Assembly: GCF_025642155.1 (NCBI RefSeq)
Contig: NZ_CP106798.1
Location: forward strand, 5,890,001 to 5,954,000
From: Streptomyces sp. HUAS 15-9
GTDB taxonomy: Bacteria; Actinomycetota; Actinomycetes; Streptomycetales; Streptomycetaceae
Length of the DNA: 64,000 nucleotides
Direction of reading: 5' to 3'
The notes under the pieces are model-generated. The model worked only from the letters and a program-made list of their open reading frames with translations, had not been told where the DNA came from and searched no databases. The position numbers and the translations under genes are program-made. This document shows, one piece after another, positions 1 to 7,384 of this stretch. Position 1 is the stretch's first letter. Each line of letters opens with the position of its first letter.

Positions 1-225
1 GCCCCAAATGAGATGGTTTCCAAGGAGGAGGGCTACGCGGCCGCGCGCGAGCACGGCATGCATGCGCTGAGGCACTTCTACGCGTCCGCGCTCCTGGACG
101 GCGGTGAGAACGTCAAGGCTGTCGCTCAGTACCTTGGACACAGCAACGCGGCGCTGACGCTGCGGATCTACGCGCACCTCATGCCGAGCAGTCGGGGAGG
201 GTGCCTTACTGAGACGAATCTCTAA
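1..225 (+). CDS. tyrosine recombinase (integrase), C-terminal part, cut by window start
   Basis: The reading frame is open from base 1, so the gene begins outside the window. The visible 74 residues hold the C-terminal catalytic boxes of a phage-type tyrosine recombinase: an LRH box (HALRHFYAS), then GHSNAALTLRIYAH, which supplies the second histidine and the nucleophilic tyrosine. Such enzymes insert and excise integrative elements at att sites. It is unrelated in detail to the integrase at the right end of the window (different spacing and residues), so it marks another element. Its last 20 bases overlap the convergent DUF6082-type gene. Confidence 0.85.
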   Translation, partial: APNEMVSKEEGYAAAREHGMHALRHFYASALLDGGENVKAVAQYLGHSNAALTLRIYAHLMPSSRGGCLTETNL

Positions 226-856
226 AGTAGTCGTCCTCCGTTACTGGAGGCCCCGCAGTAATTGCTTCACGGTATGCCTGATCTGCAAGGTCGACGAATC
301 GCAGTCCCAGGGCATCTCCCTCTTGGGCCTCGGAGAACGCGCGCCATTTCTCTCTTCCTTCAGCCCAGTGGGCACGGGCAACTTCGCCGCGGAAATGGTC
401 CCTGAGATTAGCCAGGGCTGCCCCCTCGCTGGTTCTTCGCAACCGGAGGTCGGTAATCCATGCAGCCATGATCAGGTTGACGAAGAGAATCTTTTTGTAT
501 CTTTCGCGTGAAACGGGGATGCGTGGGGGCTCCCAGCAAGTAAGAAGTTCCGGGTCATTCAAAGACCAAAGAATCAGCTCTCTGTGCCACGCGCGCTGCC
601 CTTCCTGGTGCTCGATGCGAACTTGCCTTGCCTGATAGGAGATGGAGGCGACGACGCCTATGAGGGCGGCGGTCGAGACCAAGATTGACAAGCCTCCGTA
701 AGTCTGGCTGATGTTGCTGAGTTTTCCCCAATTAAGTCCTGAGGGTGCCATCCAATTGAGAATGAATGGAGTGATCAGGACTGAGGCTGTGCTGCCGGCC
801 GCAAGAGCAACCCAAGCCGCTATTCTTCGCAGCGCAACTCGTTCCATTAACGCCAC
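206..856 (-). CDS. DUF6082-type membrane protein
   Basis: A 216-residue protein with two hydrophobic segments near the N terminus (about residues 13-35 and 53-72). A soluble part follows with the pattern of the Streptomyces DUF6082 family: an RQVRIEHQEGQRAWHRELI stretch, then NDPELLTCW, then a conserved Asn/Trp region (FVNLIMAAWITDLRLRR). I assign the family from memory of this pattern; its function is unknown. The gene is convergent with the integrase tail. Members are common and often multicopy on Streptomyces accessory regions. Confidence 0.6.
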   Translation of the reverse strand: MALMERVALRRIAAWVALAAGSTASVLITPFILNWMAPSGLNWGKLSNISQTYGGLSILVSTAALIGVVASISYQARQVRIEHQEGQRAWHRELILWSLNDPELLTCWEPPRIPVSRERYKKILFVNLIMAAWITDLRLRRTSEGAALANLRDHFRGEVARAHWAEGREKWRAFSEAQEGDALGLRFVDLADQAYREAITAGPPVTEDDYFRDSSQ

Positions 857-1120
857 TTCGCCCCCTGTCAGGTGCCTGAAGCCTCATGGTGGCGACCAAG
901 TGTCCTGCCAGCAAGACCGCGTCAAGGGCTCGGATTCGCTTCACAGTCCCGTAGCTGGTCCGCAGCGGCGCCGCAACGCGGCCCCGCTGCGGAGGAACTG
1001 CGCCTCTCGTGACGAGCGGCCAGGGGCGGCGCGCAGGGCAAGCACGACCGTCTACGACAAGGCCAACGTCCGGCTTGACGGCCCACAGACGGCCCACCAC
1101 CCCTTGTGTGCCTCTGGCTG

Positions 1121-1149
1121 AGAAGAAACCACAGGTGAGAAGCCTGTGG
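1121..1149 (-). terminator. probable intrinsic terminator after the NlpC/P60 gene
   Basis: On the minus strand a perfect 7-bp stem CCACAGG/CCTGTGG (1129-1135 with 1143-1149) and a 7-base loop are followed at once by TTTCTTCT. It lies about 40 bases past the stop of the minus-strand NlpC/P60 gene. The rest of 857-1189 shows no convincing gene. Confidence 0.55.
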
Positions 1150-1189
1150 GGTTACGGGCCGGTTTCTGCGAGCCCGAGAAGACCGAGGC

Positions 1190-2326
1190 CTACCTCGCCG
1201 CCGTGGCCGGAGCGGCGGCCGGGGCGTAACCCTGGTCGGCGCCCTTCAGGGCACCGCGGGGGAGCCTCGGCGGCGAGTAGCGCGGCAGGGGCTCCCCGCC
1301 CGGGTCGGGGCGTACGGCGCCGAGCACCGGGTTGGCCGCGATCGGTGACACCTTGACCTTGGCGCCGGGCCGCGGTGCCTGTACGACCTTGCCGTCGCCG
1401 AGGTAGAGGGCGACGTGCGTGGCCTGCGGGAAGTACACGACGAGGTCACCGGGCCGCAGCTCGCGCAGCGGAACGTGCCGCAGCTGGGCCCACTGCTCCT
1501 GGCTGGTCCGCGGGATGGGCGTCCCGGCGTGCTCCCAGGCCTGGGAGGTCAGCCCCGAGCAGTCGTACGCCGCCGGGCCCACCGCACCCCACTGGTACGG
1601 CTTGCCGAGCTGGGCCACCGCATAGCGAACGGCCTCGTCGCCCTGCTTCGACGGGGCCCGCACGCTGCTGAGGGCACCGGACGCCATGACCTTCCGCTGC
1701 GCGCCCGCGATCCCGACGCGCTCGAACTCGGCGAGCGCGGCGAGCTGGTCGCGGCTGAGCGAGGCGAGCATCTCCTCGACGTCGTCGAGCCGCTTGCGCA
1801 CGTCGTCCCGCTGCTTCTTCTGCCGCTCGGCGAGGCTGAGTTGTCTGTCGAGGGCCTTGCGGGCCTCCCGCGCCAGGTCCTCCTTCTTCTTCTCGCTCCC
1901 CACGAGCCGCCCCACCGTCTCGGCCCGTTCCCGTGACAACTGCCCGATCACATGTCCCGCGTCGAGCGCGTGCTGCGGGTCGTCGGCGAGCAGGAGACGT
2001 ACGTACGAGGAGATCCCGGTGCTGCCCTGGTACTGCTGCCGGGCCAGCCGTCCGGCCGCGCTGCGGCTGCCGAGCAGGGCGAGCCGGGCACGGGCTAGTT
2101 CGTCGTCCAGCCGCTCCACCCGGGCGCGCTGTTTCTTCAGCCTCTCCCCGGTGGCGTTGTAGGTCTCGGTGGCCTCTTCGGCCTGCCGGTACAGCCGCTG
2201 AAGGTCCGTCAGCAGCTGGGACACCGGGCGCTGCGGGCCGGGCGCGGCCGCCGCGGGGACGGGCGCGAGCATGGCCTGGGCCGCCACAGCGGCCGTGCAA
2301 GCCAGGCGCAGAAACCTTTCTGACAC
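1190..2326 (-). CDS. secreted NlpC/P60 cell-wall peptidase
   Basis: A 378-residue exported protein. A signal peptide (residues 1 to about 28, hydrophobic stretch ending AAAAPG) precedes a long coiled coil (about 40-200, many RARVERLDDELARARL-type heptads) and a C-terminal NlpC/P60 papain-like domain. The catalytic cysteine lies in YDCSGLTSQAW and the histidine in ATHVALYLGDG. Such enzymes cut the D-Glu to diaminopimelate bond in peptidoglycan peptides outside the cell. I chose GTG at 2326 because GGAGGTGA lies 6 bases upstream and the signal peptide begins there; longer in-frame starts add a charged, non-signal extension. A Pro/Ala-rich tail ends the protein. Confidence 0.9.
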   Translation of the reverse strand: MSERFLRLACTAAVAAQAMLAPVPAAAAPGPQRPVSQLLTDLQRLYRQAEEATETYNATGERLKKQRARVERLDDELARARLALLGSRSAAGRLARQQYQGSTGISSYVRLLLADDPQHALDAGHVIGQLSRERAETVGRLVGSEKKKEDLAREARKALDRQLSLAERQKKQRDDVRKRLDDVEEMLASLSRDQLAALAEFERVGIAGAQRKVMASGALSSVRAPSKQGDEAVRYAVAQLGKPYQWGAVGPAAYDCSGLTSQAWEHAGTPIPRTSQEQWAQLRHVPLRELRPGDLVVYFPQATHVALYLGDGKVVQAPRPGAKVKVSPIAANPVLGAVRPDPGGEPLPRYSPPRLPRGALKGADQGYAPAAAPATAAR

Positions 2327-2438
2327 GTCGTCACCTCCGGACCGGGGAGGGCGGGCCTTCCGCTTCTCTCCGCACCGTGAGAAATAGACGTGGTGGTGCG
2401 ACTCGCGCGTCGAACGTACGCGGTTCGGTGCAACGGCT

Positions 2439-2807
2439 TCACCCGTGGGTGTCATCCCGGTTGCCGGACGGCGTGGCGTCTGGCTCGATGCCGGGTTGCG
2501 ACCAGGGCCACCTCAGCCGGCCGCTCTTCCTGCCCTCCGGGTCGTACGCGTACTTCCACGACTGCACCAGCCCGAGCCTCCCCCACGCTCGACTTCGCTC
2601 GCGCGGGGGGACCCCCACGCTGTGCCCCCGGGGCACGCGGCGGTAGACGAGGACGGTGGGCCTGCCGCCGTGCTCGTCCGGGACCGGGATGCGGTACGTC
2701 TTCGGGGGGTGGCCGGTGGGTCCCACCAGCACGGGGAGCACGCGCCCGTCCATGGGCCCGCCCTCGAAGGGGGTGTCCTGTGTCTTCACGCCACCAGTCT
2801 CAGCCAT
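2439..2807 (-). CDS. conserved small protein with an in-frame palindromic repeat insertion
   Basis: A 122-residue soluble protein of unknown function, rich in Pro/Gly, with an N-terminal TPFEGGPMDGRVLPV motif and a C-terminal WKYAYDPEGR motif. I recall short Streptomyces proteins of this type. Its start ATG lies inside the end of the TetR gene (8-base overlap), so the two are probably translated together. Residues around 62-76 (GVPPRERSRAWGRLG) are the translation of a common Streptomyces intergenic palindrome, which splits what looks like one conserved domain. The function is not inferable. Confidence 0.6.
   Translation of the reverse strand: MAETGGVKTQDTPFEGGPMDGRVLPVLVGPTGHPPKTYRIPVPDEHGGRPTVLVYRRVPRGHSVGVPPRERSRAWGRLGLVQSWKYAYDPEGRKSGRLRWPWSQPGIEPDATPSGNRDDTHG
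2574..2618. repeat. REP-like Streptomyces palindrome inside a gene
   Basis: About 45 bases read, on the minus strand, as CCCCCGCGC, a 12-base spacer GAGCGAAGTCGA, then GCGTGGGGG. That is a 9-bp stem with one wobble pair. I recognise this unit as a dispersed intergenic repeat of Streptomyces genomes. Here it sits in frame within a coding sequence and adds 15 codons without a stop. Confidence 0.65.
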
Positions 2808-3453
2808 CCGCCGACAGCGCCGCGACGAGCGCGGCCGTCTGCGGGTCGCGGCCGGCGGTGACCGTCAGGACGGCCACGAACTGCTCGACCAGCCAGTCGC
2901 GGAGGTCGTCGGCGGGGGGCTGCTTGTCCTCGTCAAGCCAGATCAGGGAGGCCGCCTCCACGGCCGTGATCCACATCCGCACGGTCATGCGCAGACGCGG
3001 GCCCGGGGCCGTGACGCCGAGGTGGCTGAGGATGTGCTCGGCGGCGGCCCTGCGCACACCGTCCACGATGGCGGTGGTCCGCGAGGTCTCGACCACGCTG
3101 CCGCCCTGGAGCAGCGCGCTGAAGCCGGCGTCGTGCTCGTCGACGAAGGTGAGGTAGCGGTCCAGGGCGCGGGCGAGGCGGGGGAGGAGGGGGCCCTGGC
3201 GGGCCTCGTCGAAGCACTGCTGGAGCTCGTCGGCGGCGGACCTGAGCGCGGCCTCGTACAGCTGCTGCTTGCCGCCCGGGAAGTACCGGTAGACCAGCGG
3301 CCGCGAGACCCCGGCCGCCTCCGCCACATCGTCCAGCGACACGTCCTCCGGGGCGCGGTGCGCGAAGAGCGAGAGCGCCGTGTCGAGCAGCTGGCGCCGC
3401 CGCTCCTCGACGCTGAGGCGACGGTAGGCGGGGGTGGTTGCCGACGGGGTCAT
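2800..3453 (-). CDS. TetR-family transcriptional regulator
   Basis: A 217-residue one-component regulator. An N-terminal helix-turn-helix (about residues 12-58; DDVAEAAGVSRPLVYRYFPGGKQQLYEA is the recognition region, with the typical YRYF motif) is followed by an all-helical ligand-sensing domain. The start ATG at 3453 places the DNA-binding domain at the usual distance from the N terminus; a longer in-frame extension to 3783 is antisense to the next gene and is rejected. Upstream lies a divergent zinc-ribbon-like gene. Two diiron proteins lie just beyond, and the palindrome between them is a plausible target. Confidence 0.88.
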   Translation of the reverse strand: MTPSATTPAYRRLSVEERRRQLLDTALSLFAHRAPEDVSLDDVAEAAGVSRPLVYRYFPGGKQQLYEAALRSAADELQQCFDEARQGPLLPRLARALDRYLTFVDEHDAGFSALLQGGSVVETSRTTAIVDGVRRAAAEHILSHLGVTAPGPRLRMTVRMWITAVEAASLIWLDEDKQPPADDLRDWLVEQFVAVLTVTAGRDPQTAALVAALSADG

Positions 3454-3502
3454 GTCCCGCAGCGTAACCGTGGCGGCGCTACGGTGACGGCCGGAGGTGG
3501 GG

Positions 3503-3964
3503 ATGAGTGACAACTGGCTGATCGTGATCCCGGAGGATCCGTACTGGCAACCGGAGCGCGCGGCGGCGGACCGAGCCGCCGCGGCACTCGCCGGGATGCT
3601 CTCCGAGCAGGGGCGACGGGGCCTCGAGGCGTTGTGGCACGACACCGTGGAGGTGGTGCACAGCTTCGGGAACCTGGAGCGGGTCACCTGCCCCCGCTGT
3701 GGCGCGGATCTGTCCACCGGGAGCCGGCTGGGCGAGGCGATCACGGAGCGTTTCGAGGACGGCTTCGCCACGCTCGACGTCACCGTCCCCTGCTGCGGCG
3801 CCGGAATCTCGCTGAACGACCTGGTCTACGACTGGCCGATGGGGTTCGCGAGATTCCGGCTCGAGGTCCTCTACCCCGACCGCGCATGGCTGACGGACGC
3901 CGAGCTGACCGAGATCGCCGACGCCCTCGGTCACCCCGTACGCCAGATCCTGGCCCGTCTGTGA
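3503..3964 (+). CDS. conserved hypothetical protein with two CxxC-type metal motifs
   Basis: A 153-residue soluble protein. It contains CPRCGADL and, about 35 residues later, PCCGAGISL, which together could form a zinc ribbon. GGAGG sits about 6 bases before the ATG at 3503, which decides the start over an upstream GTG. I recall uncharacterised actinomycete proteins of this type; no function can be inferred. It is divergent from the TetR gene and convergent with the AurF-like gene. Confidence 0.7.
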   Translation: MSDNWLIVIPEDPYWQPERAAADRAAAALAGMLSEQGRRGLEALWHDTVEVVHSFGNLERVTCPRCGADLSTGSRLGEAITERFEDGFATLDVTVPCCGAGISLNDLVYDWPMGFARFRLEVLYPDRAWLTDAELTEIADALGHPVRQILARL

Positions 3965-3980
3965 GTCCGGGCAGACACCC

Positions 3981-4919
3981 CTAAGCCAGCAGCCCCGAGG
4001 ACTTCCACAGGCGTCGGCCGACGCCTCGCAGCACCCCGATGTCGTCCAGGAAGTCGGTCAGGCGCCTAGCTCCCGTCTGCATCACCTCGCGGCGGTGGGC
4101 GCTGGCCTTCACCTGGGCCATCGCCTCCCGCTTGTCCAGGCCCACGTTGGTGTAGACCTCGGGGTTCACGAAGGCCACCGAGAACACGCGGGCGAACTCG
4201 CCGGACGTGACCCGGGTGAACTCCTGGGACCAACGGGGAGCCGCCAGCATCTGGCGGCGGAGCTCCTCGCGGGCGTAGCGGACGTGACGGGCCTCCTCGA
4301 CCACGTGGATACGGGTCACCCCGCGGATGAGCGGCTGGATGCGCTCGTCGGGGAACGTCAGCCGCTGCATCCAGTCGAGGACCTCCTCACCGAGCAGCGT
4401 GGCGGTGAAGGAACCCGGGGTGGTGGAGATCGTCTTGAAGACCCGGCCCAGCGTCAGGTGGGCCGGGCTCACCGGGTACCAGGGCGCGTCGCCCCTTGAG
4501 ATCAGCCGGGCGAACATCTTGGAGTGCCGGCACTCGTCCTCGATCTCGGTGAGCGCGTACCGGACGTGCGCGCTCGTCGCCGCCTTGTCGTAGATGTGCC
4601 GTACCAGCAGCTGCATCAGGATGATCTCGAACCAGATGCCCAGCGAGGCCAGCGCCGCCGACTCGTGCTGGGAGAGCAGGATCCGCTGCTCCTCGCTCAT
4701 CCGCTTCCACAGCGGCGTGTCGTACAGCGACACCAGCTCCGGTGGCCAGAACCACTTGCCCTCCTCGAAGGGCGCGTCCCAGTCCAGCTCCTTGTCGGGG
4801 TCGAAGGAGTGCTTGGCGGAAGAGACGAGCAGCCGCTCGGCCACCTGCTCGCGGTCCTTGAGCAGGCCCAGCGCGTCGCGCAGACCCTCGACCGCGTCGG
4901 CTTCCGTCAGGGTCGTCAT
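3981..4919 (-). CDS. AurF-like diiron oxygenase
   Basis: A 312-residue helical protein of the AurF (p-aminobenzoate N-oxygenase) diiron family. The carboxylate/histidine ligands are visible as SQHESAALA, EIEDECRHSKMF (ExxxH), a later glutamate in TLLGEEVLDW, and HVVEEARHVRYA (ExxxH). Family members use Fe-O-Fe to oxidise amines or other small substrates; the substrate here is unknown. It is divergently transcribed from another diiron protein across a 121-base region carrying palindromes, so the two are probably co-regulated. Confidence 0.85.
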   Translation of the reverse strand: MTTLTEADAVEGLRDALGLLKDREQVAERLLVSSAKHSFDPDKELDWDAPFEEGKWFWPPELVSLYDTPLWKRMSEEQRILLSQHESAALASLGIWFEIILMQLLVRHIYDKAATSAHVRYALTEIEDECRHSKMFARLISRGDAPWYPVSPAHLTLGRVFKTISTTPGSFTATLLGEEVLDWMQRLTFPDERIQPLIRGVTRIHVVEEARHVRYAREELRRQMLAAPRWSQEFTRVTSGEFARVFSVAFVNPEVYTNVGLDKREAMAQVKASAHRREVMQTGARRLTDFLDDIGVLRGVGRRLWKSSGLLA

Positions 4920-4934
4920 AACTCCCTCATCTCG

Positions 4935-4979
4935 TTACCCGGAAGTAAGTAGTCGACTCTTATGAGACTGCCTGTCAGT
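4935..4979. promoter_or_regulatory. palindromic operator candidates between two diiron genes
   Basis: The divergent intergenic region holds ACTG-CCTGT-CAGT at 4967-4979, extended on one side to CTTACTGACAGGCAGT when read on the minus strand. It also holds TTAC-CCGGAA-GTAA at 4935-4948. These dyads have the size of TetR-family operators. The TetR gene 1.5 kb away is the obvious candidate, but its own promoter shows no matching copy. Confidence 0.4.
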
Positions 4980-5040
4980 AAGACCGTCAATCCCTTGCGC
5001 ATGACTTGTTGACTCGCCGTCTACGTGTGAGCCTGCGGGT

Positions 5041-6153
5041 ATGCCGACCAACGACCTGTACGCCAAGCACCCGGGAGACCCCCACTGGCAGGTGCCCGCG
5101 ACCGGAGCGGCCCGGTTCAGCTGGGAGTACGACGAAGGACGTGACCGTCTGCTCGCCCTTTACCAGAAGGGCAAGGACAAGCAGTGGGACGGACAGAGGC
5201 GGATCGACTGGCACCTTGAGGTCGACCCGTACGACCCGCTCGGCACCCCCGACGAGGCGATGTCCCTCTACGGCAGCAAGTACTGGCCGAAACTCACCGA
5301 CAAGGACAAGGGCGACCTGCGGCAGCACTACGCCTCCTGGCAGTTCAGCCAGTTCCTGCACGGCGAGCAGGGCGCGATGATCTGCGCGGCACGCATCGTG
5401 GAGTCCGTCCCCGACCTGGACGCCAAGTTCTACTCCGCGACCCAGACCATGGACGAGGCCCGGCACGCCGAGATCTACGGCCGCTTCCTGCACGAGAAGA
5501 TCGGGATGCTCTACCCGATCAACGACAACCTCCAGTCCCTGCTCGGCGACACCCTCCGCGACAGCCGCTGGGACATGCCCTACCTGGGCATGCAGGTCCT
5601 CATCGAGGGGCTCGCGCTGGCCGCCTTCGGTATGATCCGGGACACCACGGACAAGCCCCTGCCCAAGCAGATCCTGGCCTACGTCATGCAGGACGAGGCC
5701 CGGCACGTGGCCTTCGGCCGCATGGCGCTGCGCGACTACTACAAGCAGCTCACCGACGCCGAACTCCGTGAACGCGAGGAGTTCGTCATCGAGGGCTGCT
5801 ATCTGATGCGCGACCGGCTGCGCGGGGTCGAGGTCCTGGAGAACTTCGGCATCCCGAAGGCGGAGGCCGAGGAGCTCAGCGAGCGCTCCGAGTTCCTCCA
5901 GCTCTTCCGCAAGCTGCTGTTCAGCCGCATCGTGCCCTGCGTGAAGGACATCGGCCTGTGGGGCGAGCGCCTGCAGCGGGCCTATGTCGACATGGGCGTG
6001 CTGGAGATGGGCGACTCCAACCTGGACCTGCTGATGGCCCAGGACGAGGAGATAGCCGAACACCTGGACGCGGAGCGCTTCGCCGTGGAGGAGCGGGAAC
6101 GGGTGGCGGAGGTGGAGGAGGCGATCGACGAGGGTCAACGCCTCATCGGTTGA
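5041..6153 (+). CDS. ferritin-like diiron protein (oxygenase/desaturase type)
   Basis: A 370-residue soluble protein with a four-helix ferritin-like core. Iron ligands are apparent in LHGEQGAM, DEARHAEIY, LIEGLALAAFG and QDEARHVAFG, giving two E/D-E-x-R-H repeats typical of the ferritin-like superfamily. The C-terminal 40 residues are acidic and coiled-coil-like. It is divergent from the AurF-like gene. The substrate is unknown. No strong Shine-Dalgarno precedes the ATG, and it is the first in-frame start giving the full domain. Confidence 0.8.
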   Translation: MPTNDLYAKHPGDPHWQVPATGAARFSWEYDEGRDRLLALYQKGKDKQWDGQRRIDWHLEVDPYDPLGTPDEAMSLYGSKYWPKLTDKDKGDLRQHYASWQFSQFLHGEQGAMICAARIVESVPDLDAKFYSATQTMDEARHAEIYGRFLHEKIGMLYPINDNLQSLLGDTLRDSRWDMPYLGMQVLIEGLALAAFGMIRDTTDKPLPKQILAYVMQDEARHVAFGRMALRDYYKQLTDAELREREEFVIEGCYLMRDRLRGVEVLENFGIPKAEAEELSERSEFLQLFRKLLFSRIVPCVKDIGLWGERLQRAYVDMGVLEMGDSNLDLLMAQDEEIAEHLDAERFAVEERERVAEVEEAIDEGQRLIG

Positions 6154-6234
6154 TCACTCGATCGACGGGCGAATCGGCATATTCCTCTGGGTACGCTGAC
6201 TCTGCCAGGCAGACTCCGGCGTATGGGAGCAATC

Positions 6235-6834
6235 ATGAGCGCCGCACGTGACTACGGGCTGGACGACGACTACGAGTGGCCCCGCCCGCCGGAGGGCGGC
6301 TGGACGGCGGACGACCTCGACGAGCTTCCCAATCTTCCTCCGCACACGGAGCTGATCGACGGGAGTCTTGTCTTCGTGAGTCCGCAGACCACATTCCACT
6401 CACGTGCCATGCGCTTGCTGGACAACACTCTGCTGGATCAGGTGCCGGACGAGCTGGACGTCATCCGGGAGATGACCATCAAGCTCAACAAGCGCAACCG
6501 TCCGGAGCCCGACGTCCTCGTGTTCCGTGCGGGGGCCGACACCGGTCCGAAGCAGACCTGGTTCCGGCCGGAGGACGTCGTGATCGCTGTCGAGGTCGTG
6601 TCGGAGGATTCGGAGGAGCGGGACCGGGAGGTCAAGCCGCGGAAGTACGCGCACGCGGGCATTCCGCACTACTGGCGCGTCGAGGAGAACGAGGGTCTTC
6701 CGGTGGTCTACGTCTACGAACTCGACCCCGCGACCCAGGCCTACGGCCTGACCGGAATCTTCCACGACAAGCTTGAGCTGACCGTCCCGTTCCCCATCGA
6801 GATCGATCTCACCGCGATCAACCGCCGCCGCTAG
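6235..6834 (+). CDS. Uma2-family (DUF820) putative endonuclease
   Basis: A 199-residue protein of the Uma2/DUF820 restriction-endonuclease-like fold. The family signature is visible: HTELIDGSLVFVSP near residue 40, then RPEPDVLVF, VAVEVVSEDSEERD and a following lysine (KPRKYAHAGIPHYW), giving the E...PD...ExV...K layout of PD-(D/E)xK nucleases. Streptomyces genomes carry many copies and their role is unclear. I chose ATG 6235 because GGGAG lies 5 bases upstream; ATG 6223 is an alternative adding four residues. The stop overlaps the end of the convergent DUF3291 gene by 4 bases. Confidence 0.85.
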   Translation: MSAARDYGLDDDYEWPRPPEGGWTADDLDELPNLPPHTELIDGSLVFVSPQTTFHSRAMRLLDNTLLDQVPDELDVIREMTIKLNKRNRPEPDVLVFRAGADTGPKQTWFRPEDVVIAVEVVSEDSEERDREVKPRKYAHAGIPHYWRVEENEGLPVVYVYELDPATQAYGLTGIFHDKLELTVPFPIEIDLTAINRRR

Positions 6835-7340
6835 ACACCGCAGCCCAGCCCCTGCGGCACCTCGCCGAGCACCGGCGCCGACGCCCTCGCCGGGAACGAC
6901 GTCCGGAGGGTGAAGGCGTACGGTGTCGGGCCGTTGGCGCGCAGATGCAGCAATCGCTCCTCCGCCTCCCCCACCGTGGGCCGATGCCCCGCCGGCACCC
7001 ACCACAGCGTGGCCATGGCCTCGTTCACCCGCTCGAACCACTCCCGCCGCCGGGCCAGCAACTCCCGGTGCTGCCCCTGATACATGAACGCCGTGAGCGC
7101 GTTGGTGTCCCGCCACACCGACATGTTGATGACCAGCCACTCGTCCCCGAGGACGGGGATGTCGGTCGCGTTGCCGGTGTCGCTCTGCAGGCGCCACACG
7201 AACCCGTCGGCGGCGTCCGCCACCGCGTTCACGGGGTCGAGCGCATCGACGAAGTACTTCAACTCGGGTGAATCCAAAGGGAACTTGAGGCGGGCGATAT
7301 TGACCTGGGCGAGTTCGTACGCGGCTGTGGATGCGGTCAT
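6831..7340 (-). CDS. DUF3291 domain protein
   Basis: A 169-residue protein starting MTASTAAYELAQVNIARLKF. It shows the DUF3291 pattern: NIARLKFPLDSPELKYFVDALDPVNAVAD, FVWRLQSD, LVINMSVWRD and MYQGQHRELLARRREWF, a dimeric alpha/beta barrel (ABM-like) family sometimes annotated as monooxygenase-like. No catalytic residue can be assigned. The ATG at 7340 fits the domain start; a longer frame reading into the PBP gene is antisense shadow. Confidence 0.75.
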   Translation of the reverse strand: MTASTAAYELAQVNIARLKFPLDSPELKYFVDALDPVNAVADAADGFVWRLQSDTGNATDIPVLGDEWLVINMSVWRDTNALTAFMYQGQHRELLARRREWFERVNEAMATLWWVPAGHRPTVGEAEERLLHLRANGPTPYAFTLRTSFPARASAPVLGEVPQGLGCGV

Positions 7341-7384
7341 GACCGAACGGTAGGTCGGGACATCGGCCCGCGGTAGCCCCCGTC

